Assembly (NCBI GenBank): GCA_023423235.1
Contig: JAFAFY010000316.1
Coordinates: 1-11,535 of the forward strand
Source: Pseudomonadota bacterium
GTDB taxonomy: Bacteria; Pseudomonadota; Gammaproteobacteria; Xanthomonadales; Xanthomonadaceae
Length of the DNA: 11,535 nt
Direction: 5' to 3'
The notes under the pieces are model-generated. The model was given only the letters and a program-made list of their open reading frames with translations, did no database searches and had not been told where the DNA came from. Below are positions 1 through 5,723 of the stretch, piece after piece. The translations under genes were made by a program, and so were the position numbers. How positions within the stretch are numbered: the first letter of the stretch is position 1; each line of letters opens with the position of its first letter.

Positions 1-1164
1 GCCGATGCCGGGTCGCCGGTGCTGCTGGTGTCGATCGACGGGTTCCGCGCCGACTACCTCGACCGTGGCCTGACGCCCACGCTGCAGGCGCTGGCCGACA
101 GCGGCGTGCGCGCCGAGTACATGCGGCCCTCGTACCCGTCGATCACCTTCCCCAACCACTACACGCTGGTGACCGGGCTGCGGCCCGACCGCCATGGCGT
201 GATCGCCAACTTCATGACCGACCCCACGCTGCCGGGCGTGCGCTTCAGCATGTTCGACCGCGACACCGTCGCCGACGCGCGCTGGTGGAACGACGGCAAG
301 CCGCTGTGGACCAGCGTGCGCGAGCACGGCGGCCGCGCTGCGACGATGTTCTGGGTCGGCTCGGAGGCGCCCGTGCATGGTGCGTTGCCGGAGTTCTGGC
401 GGCCGTTCGACATCCGCGTCGATTCCCGCCAGCGCGTGTCCCAGGTCCTGGACTGGCTGGCGCTTCCGCCCGCCCGGCGGCCGCATTTCCTCACCCTGTA
501 TTTCGACATCGTCGACACCATGGGCCATGGCTACGGGCCGAATGCGCCCGAAACCGACGCCGCCCTGGCCGAGGTGGATGCCGCCCTGGCCGCCCTGGTG
601 GCCGGCATCGAGGCCCAGGGCATGGCCGACCGCGTCAATCTGGTCGTGGTTTCCGACCACGGCATGGCCGCGACCGGCCCCGAGCGCGAGCTCTACCTGG
701 ACGATCTGGTGGACGTCTCGCGCCTGGACTTCCTGTGGACCGGCGCCTACGCCTCGTTCGATGCGCTGCCCGGCGGCGAGGACGCGGCACGGCGCCTGCT
801 GGGCGCGCACGCGCACATGACCTGCATGACCCGCGAGCAGATCCCGGCGCATTACCGCTATGGCCACCATCGGCGGGTGCCGGCGTATTTCTGCGAGGCC
901 GCGCCGGGCTGGCAGGTGACCACGCGCGAGGCGCTGCAGCGCAAAGGCCACCGGCTGCGCGGCGAACACGGCTACGACCACCGGCATCCGGACATGCGCG
1001 CGCCGTTCATCGCCCATGGCCCGGCGTTCCGGCGCGGCGCGGTGATCCCGGCGATCGACAATGTCGACGTGTACCCGCTGCTCGCGCACCTGCTGGGCAT
1101 CCCGCCGGCAGACAACGACGGCGACCTGGCGCACACCCGCGCCGCCCTGCGCCCGGGCCACTGA
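1..1164 (+). CDS. Nucleotide pyrophosphatase/phosphodiesterase (NPP, alkaline phosphatase superfamily), 5' end missing
   Basis: The frame is open from base 1 and the stop is TGA at 1162-1164, so 387 residues are visible and the start lies upstream. Numbering from the first visible codon, the two-metal site of the NPP family can be traced: D13 (VSIDGF), nucleophile T49 (PSITFPNHYT), N70 (GVIAN), D172 and H176 (DTMGH), D219-H220 (VSDHGM) and H323 (GEHGYD). The spacing follows the Xanthomonas NPP enzyme closely. By family knowledge it hydrolyses phosphodiester or pyrophosphate bonds of nucleotides, or related lipid headgroups, outside the cytoplasm. Missing, by comparison, are about 40 residues including the expected signal peptide. 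The gene is convergent with phhA, 38 bp away. All catalytic residues are present, so it looks intact apart from the window edge. Its real substrate cannot be read from the sequence. Confidence 0.9.
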   Translation, partial: ADAGSPVLLVSIDGFRADYLDRGLTPTLQALADSGVRAEYMRPSYPSITFPNHYTLVTGLRPDRHGVIANFMTDPTLPGVRFSMFDRDTVADARWWNDGKPLWTSVREHGGRAATMFWVGSEAPVHGALPEFWRPFDIRVDSRQRVSQVLDWLALPPARRPHFLTLYFDIVDTMGHGYGPNAPETDAALAEVDAALAALVAGIEAQGMADRVNLVVVSDHGMAATGPERELYLDDLVDVSRLDFLWTGAYASFDALPGGEDAARRLLGAHAHMTCMTREQIPAHYRYGHHRRVPAYFCEAAPGWQVTTREALQRKGHRLRGEHGYDHRHPDMRAPFIAHGPAFRRGAVIPAIDNVDVYPLLAHLLGIPPADNDGDLAHTRAALRPGH

Positions 1165-1202
1165 CCGCGGGCTGCAACGGCAGCGCCCGGCCCACCGCAT
1201 CC

Positions 1203-2105
1203 TCAGACGTCGGCGTCCTCCGGCCAGCCTTCGCCGCTGCCGCGCTGGAACACGTGGTCGCTGGCCAGCACCTGGCCGGCCGGGATCGCCGGTTCGCTGG
1301 CCAGGCGCGCATAGACCGGGGTGAAGTCGGGGCGGGTGGCGTCCATCAGCTGCTCGAAGCTGTCGATGACGAAGTAGGTCTTCTGGTAGCTGTCGATGCG
1401 GTAGCGGGTGCGCATGATGCGCGCCAGGTCGAAGCCGATGCGGTTGGGCGCCGGCGATTCCAGCGCATGGATCGACTCGCCCTTCGAGGAGACGATGCCG
1501 GCGCCGTAGATGCGCAGGCCGTCGTGCTGGCGGATCAGGCCGAACTCGACCGTGTACCAGTACAGCCGGGTCAGGTTCTGCAGCGCGTCCGGGCCGATGC
1601 CGTGCGCCTTGACCCCGCCGCGGCCGTAGGCCTGCATGTAGTCGGCGAACACGGGGTTCATCAGCAGCGGCACGTGGCCGAACAGGTCGTGGAACAGGTC
1701 GGGTTCCTCGATGTAGTCGATCTGGTCCGGGCGGCGGATCCACCACGTCACCGGGAAGCGGCGGTTGGCCAGGTGGTCGAAGAAATCCAGTTCCGGCAGC
1801 AGGCCCTCCACGCCCAGCAGGGTCCAGCCGGTCGCGGCCTCAAGCACGTCGTTCAACTCGGAGAACTTGGGGATCGCGTCCGGGGTCATGCCCATCGCGT
1901 CCTGCGCCTGCAGGAACTCGTCGCAGGCGCGGCCGTCCAGCAGCGCGCGCTGGCGTGCGTAGAGGGTGGCCCAGGTGGCGTGGTCGTCGGCGCTGTAGCC
2001 GTCCCACGGCTGTTCGACGATGCCGGTGGCATACACGGGCACCTTGCCCTTGTCGGTATGCAGGTTCTCGACGCGGCGCGGGGCGCTGGCAGGCTGGGCG
2101 GACAT
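1203..2105 (-). CDS. phhA: Phenylalanine 4-hydroxylase (phenylalanine 4-monooxygenase)
   Basis: This 300-residue protein is a monomeric-type bacterial aromatic amino acid hydroxylase. The family converts phenylalanine to tyrosine with O2, tetrahydropterin and non-haem Fe(II) in the cytoplasm. The iron triad is visible: H139 and H144 in FHDLFGH, and E187 in YWYTVEFGL. Flanking family blocks are WWIRRPDQIDYIEEPD before it and GAGIVSSKGE after it. The start is the ATG at 2105-2103, preceded by GGGAG with a 6-nt gap. The frame stays open upstream to about 2360, but that would run back through the divergent regulator gene, so the longer form is rejected. The length fits bacterial homologues (about 260-300 residues). 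The gene is transcribed away from an Lrp/AsnC-type regulator with 146 bp between the starts, the usual arrangement for a regulator that controls the neighbouring amino acid gene. Confidence 0.95.
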   Translation of the reverse strand: MSAQPASAPRRVENLHTDKGKVPVYATGIVEQPWDGYSADDHATWATLYARQRALLDGRACDEFLQAQDAMGMTPDAIPKFSELNDVLEAATGWTLLGVEGLLPELDFFDHLANRRFPVTWWIRRPDQIDYIEEPDLFHDLFGHVPLLMNPVFADYMQAYGRGGVKAHGIGPDALQNLTRLYWYTVEFGLIRQHDGLRIYGAGIVSSKGESIHALESPAPNRIGFDLARIMRTRYRIDSYQKTYFVIDSFEQLMDATRPDFTPVYARLASEPAIPAGQVLASDHVFQRGSGEGWPEDADV

Positions 2106-2126
2106 GGCGGACTCCCGGATGGCGAG

Positions 2127-2146
2127 ACGCGGCGCCGGCGCCGCGT
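2127..2146. repeat. Perfect 20-bp palindrome in the phhA leader
   Basis: ACGCGGCGCCGGCGCCGCGT is its own reverse complement over all 20 bases. The symmetry extends by two more base pairs on each side after one mismatch. It lies 21 bp upstream of the phhA start, between any phhA promoter and its ribosome binding site. It may be an operator for the divergent Lrp-type regulator or a hairpin in the phhA mRNA. High GC makes such palindromes commoner by chance. Confidence 0.5.
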
Positions 2147-2150
2147 GTCC

Positions 2151-2168
2151 AGCGACGATAGCGACGAT
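2151..2168. repeat. Tandem 9-bp direct repeat (AGCGACGAT x2) between phhA and the Lrp-type gene
   Basis: Two exact copies of AGCGACGAT stand head to tail in the divergent intergenic region. The period of 9 bp is near one helical turn. It may be part of a regulator-binding region or may be chance; its function is not known. Confidence 0.4.
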
Positions 2169-2225
2169 CCGCTGCAACAGGCTTGCGTTGTTGCCCGGAA
2201 TCGCAGGATCGGCGCAATATCCGGT

Positions 2226-2241
2226 CATGTTCCGCATGTTC
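2226..2241. repeat. Direct repeat CATGTTC-CG-CATGTTC just before the Lrp-type start
   Basis: CATGTTC occurs at 2226-2232 and again at 2235-2241, ending 10 bp before the regulator's start codon. Two out-of-frame ATGs lie inside it, which supports taking the ATG at 2252 as the real start only by protein homology. It is a candidate autoregulatory site, with no direct proof. Confidence 0.35.
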
Positions 2242-2251
2242 AGCGCACGAA

Positions 2252-2725
2252 ATGACCGAAGCCTCGCTCGATCGCACCGACCTGTTGCTGCTGGCCGAAC
2301 TGCAGGGCCAAGGCCGCCTGACCAACGCCGAACTCGCCGAGCGCGTGCACCTGTCGCCATCGGCCTGCCTGCGCCGGGTGCAGCGGCTGGAGCGAGAGGG
2401 CGTGATCGCCGGCTACCGCGCCGAAGTCAGCGCCCAGCGCCTGGGGCTGGGCCTGCAGGCCTTCGTGCGGGTGCAGCTCAAGCACCACGACAGCGCCGCG
2501 GTGGCCGGGTTCGCGCAGCTGGTCGACGGCTGGGACGAGGTGGTGGCCTGCCACGCGCTCAGCGGCGACATGGACTACCTGCTGCAGGTGGTGGTGCGCG
2601 ACCTCGACCACTTCTCGCGCTTCCTGCTCGACCGGCTGCTCAACCAGCCGGCGGTCGAGGACGTGAACTCCAGCTTCGTGCTGCGTACCGTCAAGGCCTG
2701 GCGCGGGTTGCCGCTGGACGGATGA
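2252..2725 (+). CDS. Lrp/AsnC-family transcriptional regulator
   Basis: The 157-residue protein has the standard Lrp/AsnC layout. An N-terminal winged helix-turn-helix covers about residues 5-60 (LTNAELAERVHLSPSACLRR, residues 23-42, is the HTH core). A RAM-type ligand-binding and oligomerisation domain covers about 68-145, with the family signature GDMDYLLQVVVRD. The family binds DNA as dimers or higher oligomers and usually senses amino acids. The start is ATG 2252 because MTEASLDRTD matches the normal family N-terminus. An in-frame TTG at 2183 would add 23 residues unlike the family. No clear Shine-Dalgarno precedes the ATG. It is divergent from phhA, so it most likely controls phhA in response to phenylalanine, tyrosine or another amino acid; this is inference from position. 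Its stop is only 4 bp before the first NtrC site of glnA. Confidence 0.93.
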   Translation: MTEASLDRTDLLLLAELQGQGRLTNAELAERVHLSPSACLRRVQRLEREGVIAGYRAEVSAQRLGLGLQAFVRVQLKHHDSAAVAGFAQLVDGWDEVVACHALSGDMDYLLQVVVRDLDHFSRFLLDRLLNQPAVEDVNSSFVLRTVKAWRGLPLDG

Positions 2726-2729
2726 GCGG

Positions 2730-2746
2730 CGCATCAAGCTGGTGCG
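2730..2746. promoter_or_regulatory. NtrC-type enhancer site 1 upstream of glnA
   Basis: CGCATCAAGCTGGTGCG is a 17-bp dyad close to the NtrC consensus TGCACYA-N3-TGGTGCA; its arms differ from perfect symmetry at one position. Its centre is about 129 bp upstream of the expected glnA transcription start and 32 bp (three helical turns) from site 2. The block TGGTGCGAAAT recurs exactly at site 2. Confidence 0.75.
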
Positions 2747-2761
2747 AAATGATGCGTCATC

Positions 2762-2778
2762 TGCACCTGAATGGTGCG
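2762..2778. promoter_or_regulatory. NtrC-type enhancer site 2 upstream of glnA
   Basis: TGCACCTGAATGGTGCG matches the NtrC dyad TGCACC-N5-GGTGCA at all but the last base. Its centre is about 97 bp upstream of the expected glnA start. The pairing and spacing are like the two strong enhancer sites of enterobacterial glnA. Confidence 0.8.
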
Positions 2779-2841
2779 AAATTCTGGGCTTCCCGTGCGC
2801 CATAGGCAGGCAAGTCACTGATTCCATTGGTTGGCGCACGC

Positions 2842-2857
2842 TGGCACGGGTGTTGCG
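2842..2857 (+). promoter_or_regulatory. Sigma-54 (RpoN) promoter of glnA
   Basis: TGGCACG-GGTG-TTGCG matches the -24/-12 consensus TGGCACG-N4-TTGCA at every defined base but the last. The invariant GG is at 2843-2844 and GC at 2855-2856, with exactly 10 bp between them. Transcription should start near 2868, giving a leader of about 30 nt. With the two upstream NtrC dyads, this implies nitrogen control of glnA by NtrC. Confidence 0.92.
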
Positions 2858-2896
2858 TACACATCCTGTACACACAACACCAAGGCGGTTGCCCCG

Positions 2897-4306
2897 ATGT
2901 CCATCGATAACGTCGAAAAGCTGATCAACGACAACAAGGTCGAGTTCGTCGACCTGCGCTTCACCGACATGCGCGGCGTCCAGCACCACGTGACCTATCC
3001 GCGTTCGATCATCGAGCCGGGCCTGTTCGAGGACGGCAAGATGTTCGACGGCTCCTCGATCCCGGGCTGGAAGGGCATCAACGAGTCCGACATGGTGCTG
3101 CTGCCCGACCCGGCGACCGCCTTCATCGACCCGTTCACCGCCGACCCGACGATCAACATCGTCTGCGACGTGCTCGAGCCGGCCACCATGCAGGCCTATG
3201 CGCGCGACCCGCGCGGCGTCGCCAAGCGCGCCGAGGCGTATCTCAAGTCCAGCGGCATCGCCGACCAGGCGTTCTTCGGCCCCGAGCCCGAGTTCTTCGT
3301 GTTCGATTCGGTGCGCTATTCCAACGAGATGGGCCACACCTTCTTCCACATCGAGTCGGAGGAAGCGCACTGGAACTCGGCCAAGGAATACGAAGGCGGC
3401 AACAGCGGCTATCGTCCCGGCATCAAGGGCGGCTACTTTCCGGTCGCGCCGCTCGACTCGCTGCACGACCTGCGCGCGGAGATGTGCAAGACGCTCGAGG
3501 AGATCGGCATCGAGGTCGAGGTCCACCACCACGAGGTGGCGAACGCCGGCCAGTGCGAGATCGGCACCCGCTTCAACTCGCTGGTCACCAAGGCCGACGA
3601 ACTGCAGGCGATGAAGTACATCATCAAGAACGTCGCCTTCCGCAACGGCAAGACCGCCACCTTCATGCCCAAGCCGATCGTCGGCGACAACGGCAGCGGC
3701 ATGCACGTGCACCAGTCGCTGGCCAAGGGCGGCACCAACCTGTTCACCGGCGACGGCTACGGCGGCCTGTCGCAGACCGCGCTGTGGTACATCGGCGGCG
3801 TGTTCAAGCACGCGCGTGCGATCAACGCCTTCACCAATGCCGGCACCAACAGCTACAAGCGCCTGGTGCCGGGTTTCGAGGCGCCGGTGATGCTGGCCTA
3901 TTCGGCCCGCAACCGTTCCGCCTCATGCCGTATCCCCTACGTCGCCAATCCCAAGGCGCGCCGCATCGAGATGCGTTTCCCCGACCCGATCCAGTCCGGC
4001 TACCTGACCTTCGCCGCGCTGATGATGGCCGGCCTGGACGGCATCAAGAACCAGATCGACCCGGGCGGTCCGAGCGACAAGGATCTCTACGACCTGCCGC
4101 CGGAAGAGGAGAAGCTGATCCCGACCGTGTGCCACTCGCTGGACCAGGCGCTGGAAGCACTCGACGCCGACCGCGAGTTCCTCAAGGCCGGTGGCGTGTT
4201 CACCGACGACTTCATCGACGGCTACATCGCGCTGAAGATGCAGGAGGTCACCAAGTTCCGCGCCGCGACGCATCCGTTGGAGTACCAGCTGTACTACGCG
4301 ATCTGA
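2897..4306 (+). CDS. glnA: Glutamine synthetase, type I-beta
   Basis: The 469-residue protein is full length for GlnA and joins ammonia to glutamate using ATP as a cytoplasmic dodecamer. Visible signatures are DGSSIPGWKGINESDM near the N-terminus, NGSGMHVHQSL (metal and glutamate site), NAGTNSYKRLVPGFEAP and ARNRSASCRIP (ATP and glutamate binding), and RIEMRFPDP. Tyr398 in KDLYDLPPEE is the position adenylylated by GlnE in the I-beta class. The insertion typical of that class (EEAHWNSAKEYEGGNSGYRPG) is also present. The start is ATG 2897 (MSIDNVEKLI). The frame is open further upstream to a TTG at 2831, but that lies before the sigma-54 promoter and cannot be in the transcript. The Shine-Dalgarno is weak (AAGG at 2882-2885). 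Transcription should be NtrC/sigma-54 driven. Activity is probably also tuned by the GlnE and P-II cascade, as glnK lies just downstream. Confidence 0.98.
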   Translation: MSIDNVEKLINDNKVEFVDLRFTDMRGVQHHVTYPRSIIEPGLFEDGKMFDGSSIPGWKGINESDMVLLPDPATAFIDPFTADPTINIVCDVLEPATMQAYARDPRGVAKRAEAYLKSSGIADQAFFGPEPEFFVFDSVRYSNEMGHTFFHIESEEAHWNSAKEYEGGNSGYRPGIKGGYFPVAPLDSLHDLRAEMCKTLEEIGIEVEVHHHEVANAGQCEIGTRFNSLVTKADELQAMKYIIKNVAFRNGKTATFMPKPIVGDNGSGMHVHQSLAKGGTNLFTGDGYGGLSQTALWYIGGVFKHARAINAFTNAGTNSYKRLVPGFEAPVMLAYSARNRSASCRIPYVANPKARRIEMRFPDPIQSGYLTFAALMMAGLDGIKNQIDPGGPSDKDLYDLPPEEEKLIPTVCHSLDQALEALDADREFLKAGGVFTDDFIDGYIALKMQEVTKFRAATHPLEYQLYYAI

Positions 4307-4352
4307 TGCATCGCGTCGTTCCAGCGCAACACAGCATGCACTGACGCAGCAC

Positions 4353-4408
4353 CCTGCCGACGGCGACGCCTTCCCTCCCCCACGGTCGGGGGCGTCGCCG
4401 GATGCAGG
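4353..4408. terminator. Long stem-loop after glnA, possible terminator
   Basis: Two nested inverted repeats form one hairpin. CCTGC at 4353-4357 pairs with GCAGG at 4404-4408. CGGCGACGCC at 4361-4370 pairs perfectly with GGCGTCGCCG at 4391-4400. A 3x3 internal loop separates the two stems. The 20-nt apical loop contains a C-run and a G-run that could pair instead. It starts 46 bp after the glnA stop. No T-run follows, so it is not a classic intrinsic terminator. It may instead protect the 3' end or attenuate read-through into the porin-glnK-amtB set. Confidence 0.5.
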
Positions 4409-4627
4409 CAGCCACACAGGAACCGCGATCGACGGCAGTGTCACGTCGACCGCGTGGAAAGCCGCTCCAGGGGGAGCAATCCGGCCACAGGCGCCACAGA
4501 GCGCAGGTCGCGGGTGCGATGCCGCCAGCATCGCGTCCGGAACGTCGTTTGTCTGCCATGCCAGTACCACCGAAATGCTGCACGCAATGACCGGGAGGGC
4601 TTTCCAATCATTTGAGGAGCCTGTGTC
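4409..4627 (+). other. Non-coding region upstream of the porin-glnK-amtB set
   Basis: With the stem-loop before it, this completes a 321-bp gap after glnA. Short open frames here show no family features and are not called. I checked for GG-N10-GC pairs and found none with a convincing sigma-54 -24/-12 context, and no clear sigma-70 pair. It holds the inverted repeat at 4516-4534, a direct repeat GCCACAG (4484-4490 and 4493-4499), and a degenerate NtrC-like dyad at 4502-4518. It ends with a strong GAGGAG ribosome binding site at 4614-4619 for the porin gene. Confidence 0.5.
4516..4534. promoter_or_regulatory. Perfect 7-bp inverted repeat, candidate operator before the porin gene
   Basis: GCGATGC-CGCCA-GCATCGC is a perfect dyad with a 5-bp spacer, about 94 bp upstream of the porin start codon. 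The size suits a dimeric regulator or a small hairpin. The regulator cannot be named. Confidence 0.35.
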
Positions 4628-5332
4628 ATGTCGCCACGCAAGCACGCAACCGCAACACTGTTGGGCCTTGGTCTGCTCCCGCTGGGCATCGCGCACGCCG
4701 AAGTCTCCGGTTCGATCACCCTGACCAGCGACTACCTGTTCCGCGGCATCTCCCAGACCGATGAAAAGCCGGCCCTGCAGGGCGGCATCGAGTGGGAACA
4801 CGACAGCGGCTTCTACGCCGGCACCTGGGGCAGCAGCATCAGCTGGCTGGCCGATTCCCATCCCGACGTCTCCAGCCAGCTCGAACTCGACGGCTACCTC
4901 GGCTATCGCGGCGCGTTCGGCGACAGCGGCGTCGAGTACGACGTCGGCGCCGTGTACTACTGGTATCCGGGCAGCTATCCGGCCGGTTTCGACAAGGCCG
5001 ACACCACCGAACTGTACGTCGGCCTGAGCTGGAACATCCTCAGCGCCACGTATTCCTACGCCGTCACCGACCTGTTCGGCATTCCCGACTCCGATGGCAG
5101 CAGCAACCTCGACCTCGGCGTCGGCTGGGAGTTCGCGCCCGGCTGGACGCTCGACGGCGCGGTCGGCAAGCAGTGGGTGGCGGGCAGCGCCGGCACCGCG
5201 ACCTACGCGTTCTGGTCGGCGGGCATCGGCAAGTCCTTCGACAACGGTTTCGACCTCGCCCTGGCCTGGAACGACAACGACCTGATCGGTCCAGACAGCA
5301 CCGTCACTTTCGCCGTCACCAAGTCGTTCTGA
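4628..5332 (+). CDS. TorF-family putative outer-membrane porin
   Basis: The 234-residue precursor has a clean signal peptide: basic MSPRKH, a hydrophobic core, and a cleavage site at AHA|E after residue 24. The mature part starts EVSGSITLTSDYLFRGISQT, the hallmark of the TorF (TIGR02001, gcw_chp) family. It then alternates short amphipathic strands rich in Y, W and G with turns, and ends in a C-terminal Phe (VTKSF). That pattern marks an outer-membrane beta-barrel inserted by the BAM machinery. GAGGAG lies 8 nt before the ATG. The glnK start is only 30 bp downstream, so it is probably co-transcribed with glnK-amtB. The family's cargo is not established. From context I infer a channel for a nitrogen compound or ammonium, but this is a guess. 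Confidence 0.88.
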   Translation: MSPRKHATATLLGLGLLPLGIAHAEVSGSITLTSDYLFRGISQTDEKPALQGGIEWEHDSGFYAGTWGSSISWLADSHPDVSSQLELDGYLGYRGAFGDSGVEYDVGAVYYWYPGSYPAGFDKADTTELYVGLSWNILSATYSYAVTDLFGIPDSDGSSNLDLGVGWEFAPGWTLDGAVGKQWVAGSAGTATYAFWSAGIGKSFDNGFDLALAWNDNDLIGPDSTVTFAVTKSF

Positions 5333-5362
5333 CGCGGTGCGCATGTCCACAGGAGAACCTGC

Positions 5363-5701
5363 ATGAAACTGATCATCGCGATCATCCGGCCGTTCAAGCT
5401 CGACGAGGTACGCGAGGCCCTCGGCGAGGTCGGCGTGTCGGGGCTGACCGTCACCGAGGTCAAGGGGTTCGGTCGCCAGAAGGGCCACACCGAGCTGTAC
5501 CGCGGCGCCGAGTACGTCGTCGATTTCCTGCCCAAGCTCAAGATCGAATGCGCGGTCAGCGACGCGGTGTTCGAACCCGCGCTCGAGGCCATCACCCAGG
5601 CCGCGGCGACCGGCAAGGTTGGCGACGGCAAGGTGTTCGTCATCGCCCTGGAGCAGGCCCTGCGCATCCGCACCGGCGAGATCGGCGCCGACGCCCTCTA
5701 A
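5363..5701 (+). CDS. glnK: Nitrogen regulatory protein P-II (GlnK type)
   Basis: The 112-residue protein has exactly the P-II length. It forms a trimer that binds ATP/ADP and 2-oxoglutarate and signals nitrogen status. The T-loop carries Tyr51 in YRGAEYVVDF, the residue uridylylated by GlnD. The B-loop TGKVGDGKVFV (residues 83-93) and the C-loop RIRTGE (101-106) are intact. AGGAG precedes the ATG by about 8 nt. It sits 22 bp before amtB; that linkage is the main reason to call it GlnK rather than GlnB, since the proteins alone are hard to tell apart. By family knowledge the unmodified form plugs AmtB and reports to NtrB and to the GlnE adenylyltransferase. The targets GlnA, AmtB and NtrB are all in this window. 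Confidence 0.96.
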   Translation: MKLIIAIIRPFKLDEVREALGEVGVSGLTVTEVKGFGRQKGHTELYRGAEYVVDFLPKLKIECAVSDAVFEPALEAITQAAATGKVGDGKVFVIALEQALRIRTGEIGADAL

Positions 5702-5723
5702 CCCCCACTTCGGAGAGTTCCGC

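Noticed and set aside
1169..1187. Small hairpin GCTGC-aacg-GCAGC between the convergent NPP and phhA genes
   Set aside because: Only 5 bp plus a bulged extension and no T-run. It is too weak to call a terminator.
285..2255. 656-codon open frame on the + strand across the NPP gene and antisense to phhA
   Set aside because: Its product is Arg/Ala/Gly-rich without family motifs, and both overlapped genes have intact active sites. It is a shadow of high GC content.
2106..2360. Longer phhA start overlapping the Lrp-type gene
   Set aside because: The added residues do not resemble the family, and ATG 2105 has a well-placed GGGAG.
2831..2896. Longer glnA start at TTG 2831
   Set aside because: It lies before the sigma-54 -24/-12 element and would not be transcribed. 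The ATG at 2897 gives the exact family N-terminus.
2240..3811. 523-codon open frame on the - strand across the Lrp-type gene and glnA
   Set aside because: It is antisense to two well-supported genes and to the glnA promoter region, with no motifs.
4502..4518. NtrC-like dyad CGCAGG-TCGCG-GGTGCG before the porin
   Set aside because: Only the outer CGCA/TGCG pairs; the inner positions break the consensus. It is not called a site.
4402..4590. 62-codon open frame between glnA and the porin gene
   Set aside because: No ribosome binding site, low-complexity product, no family features, and it begins inside the stem-loop.
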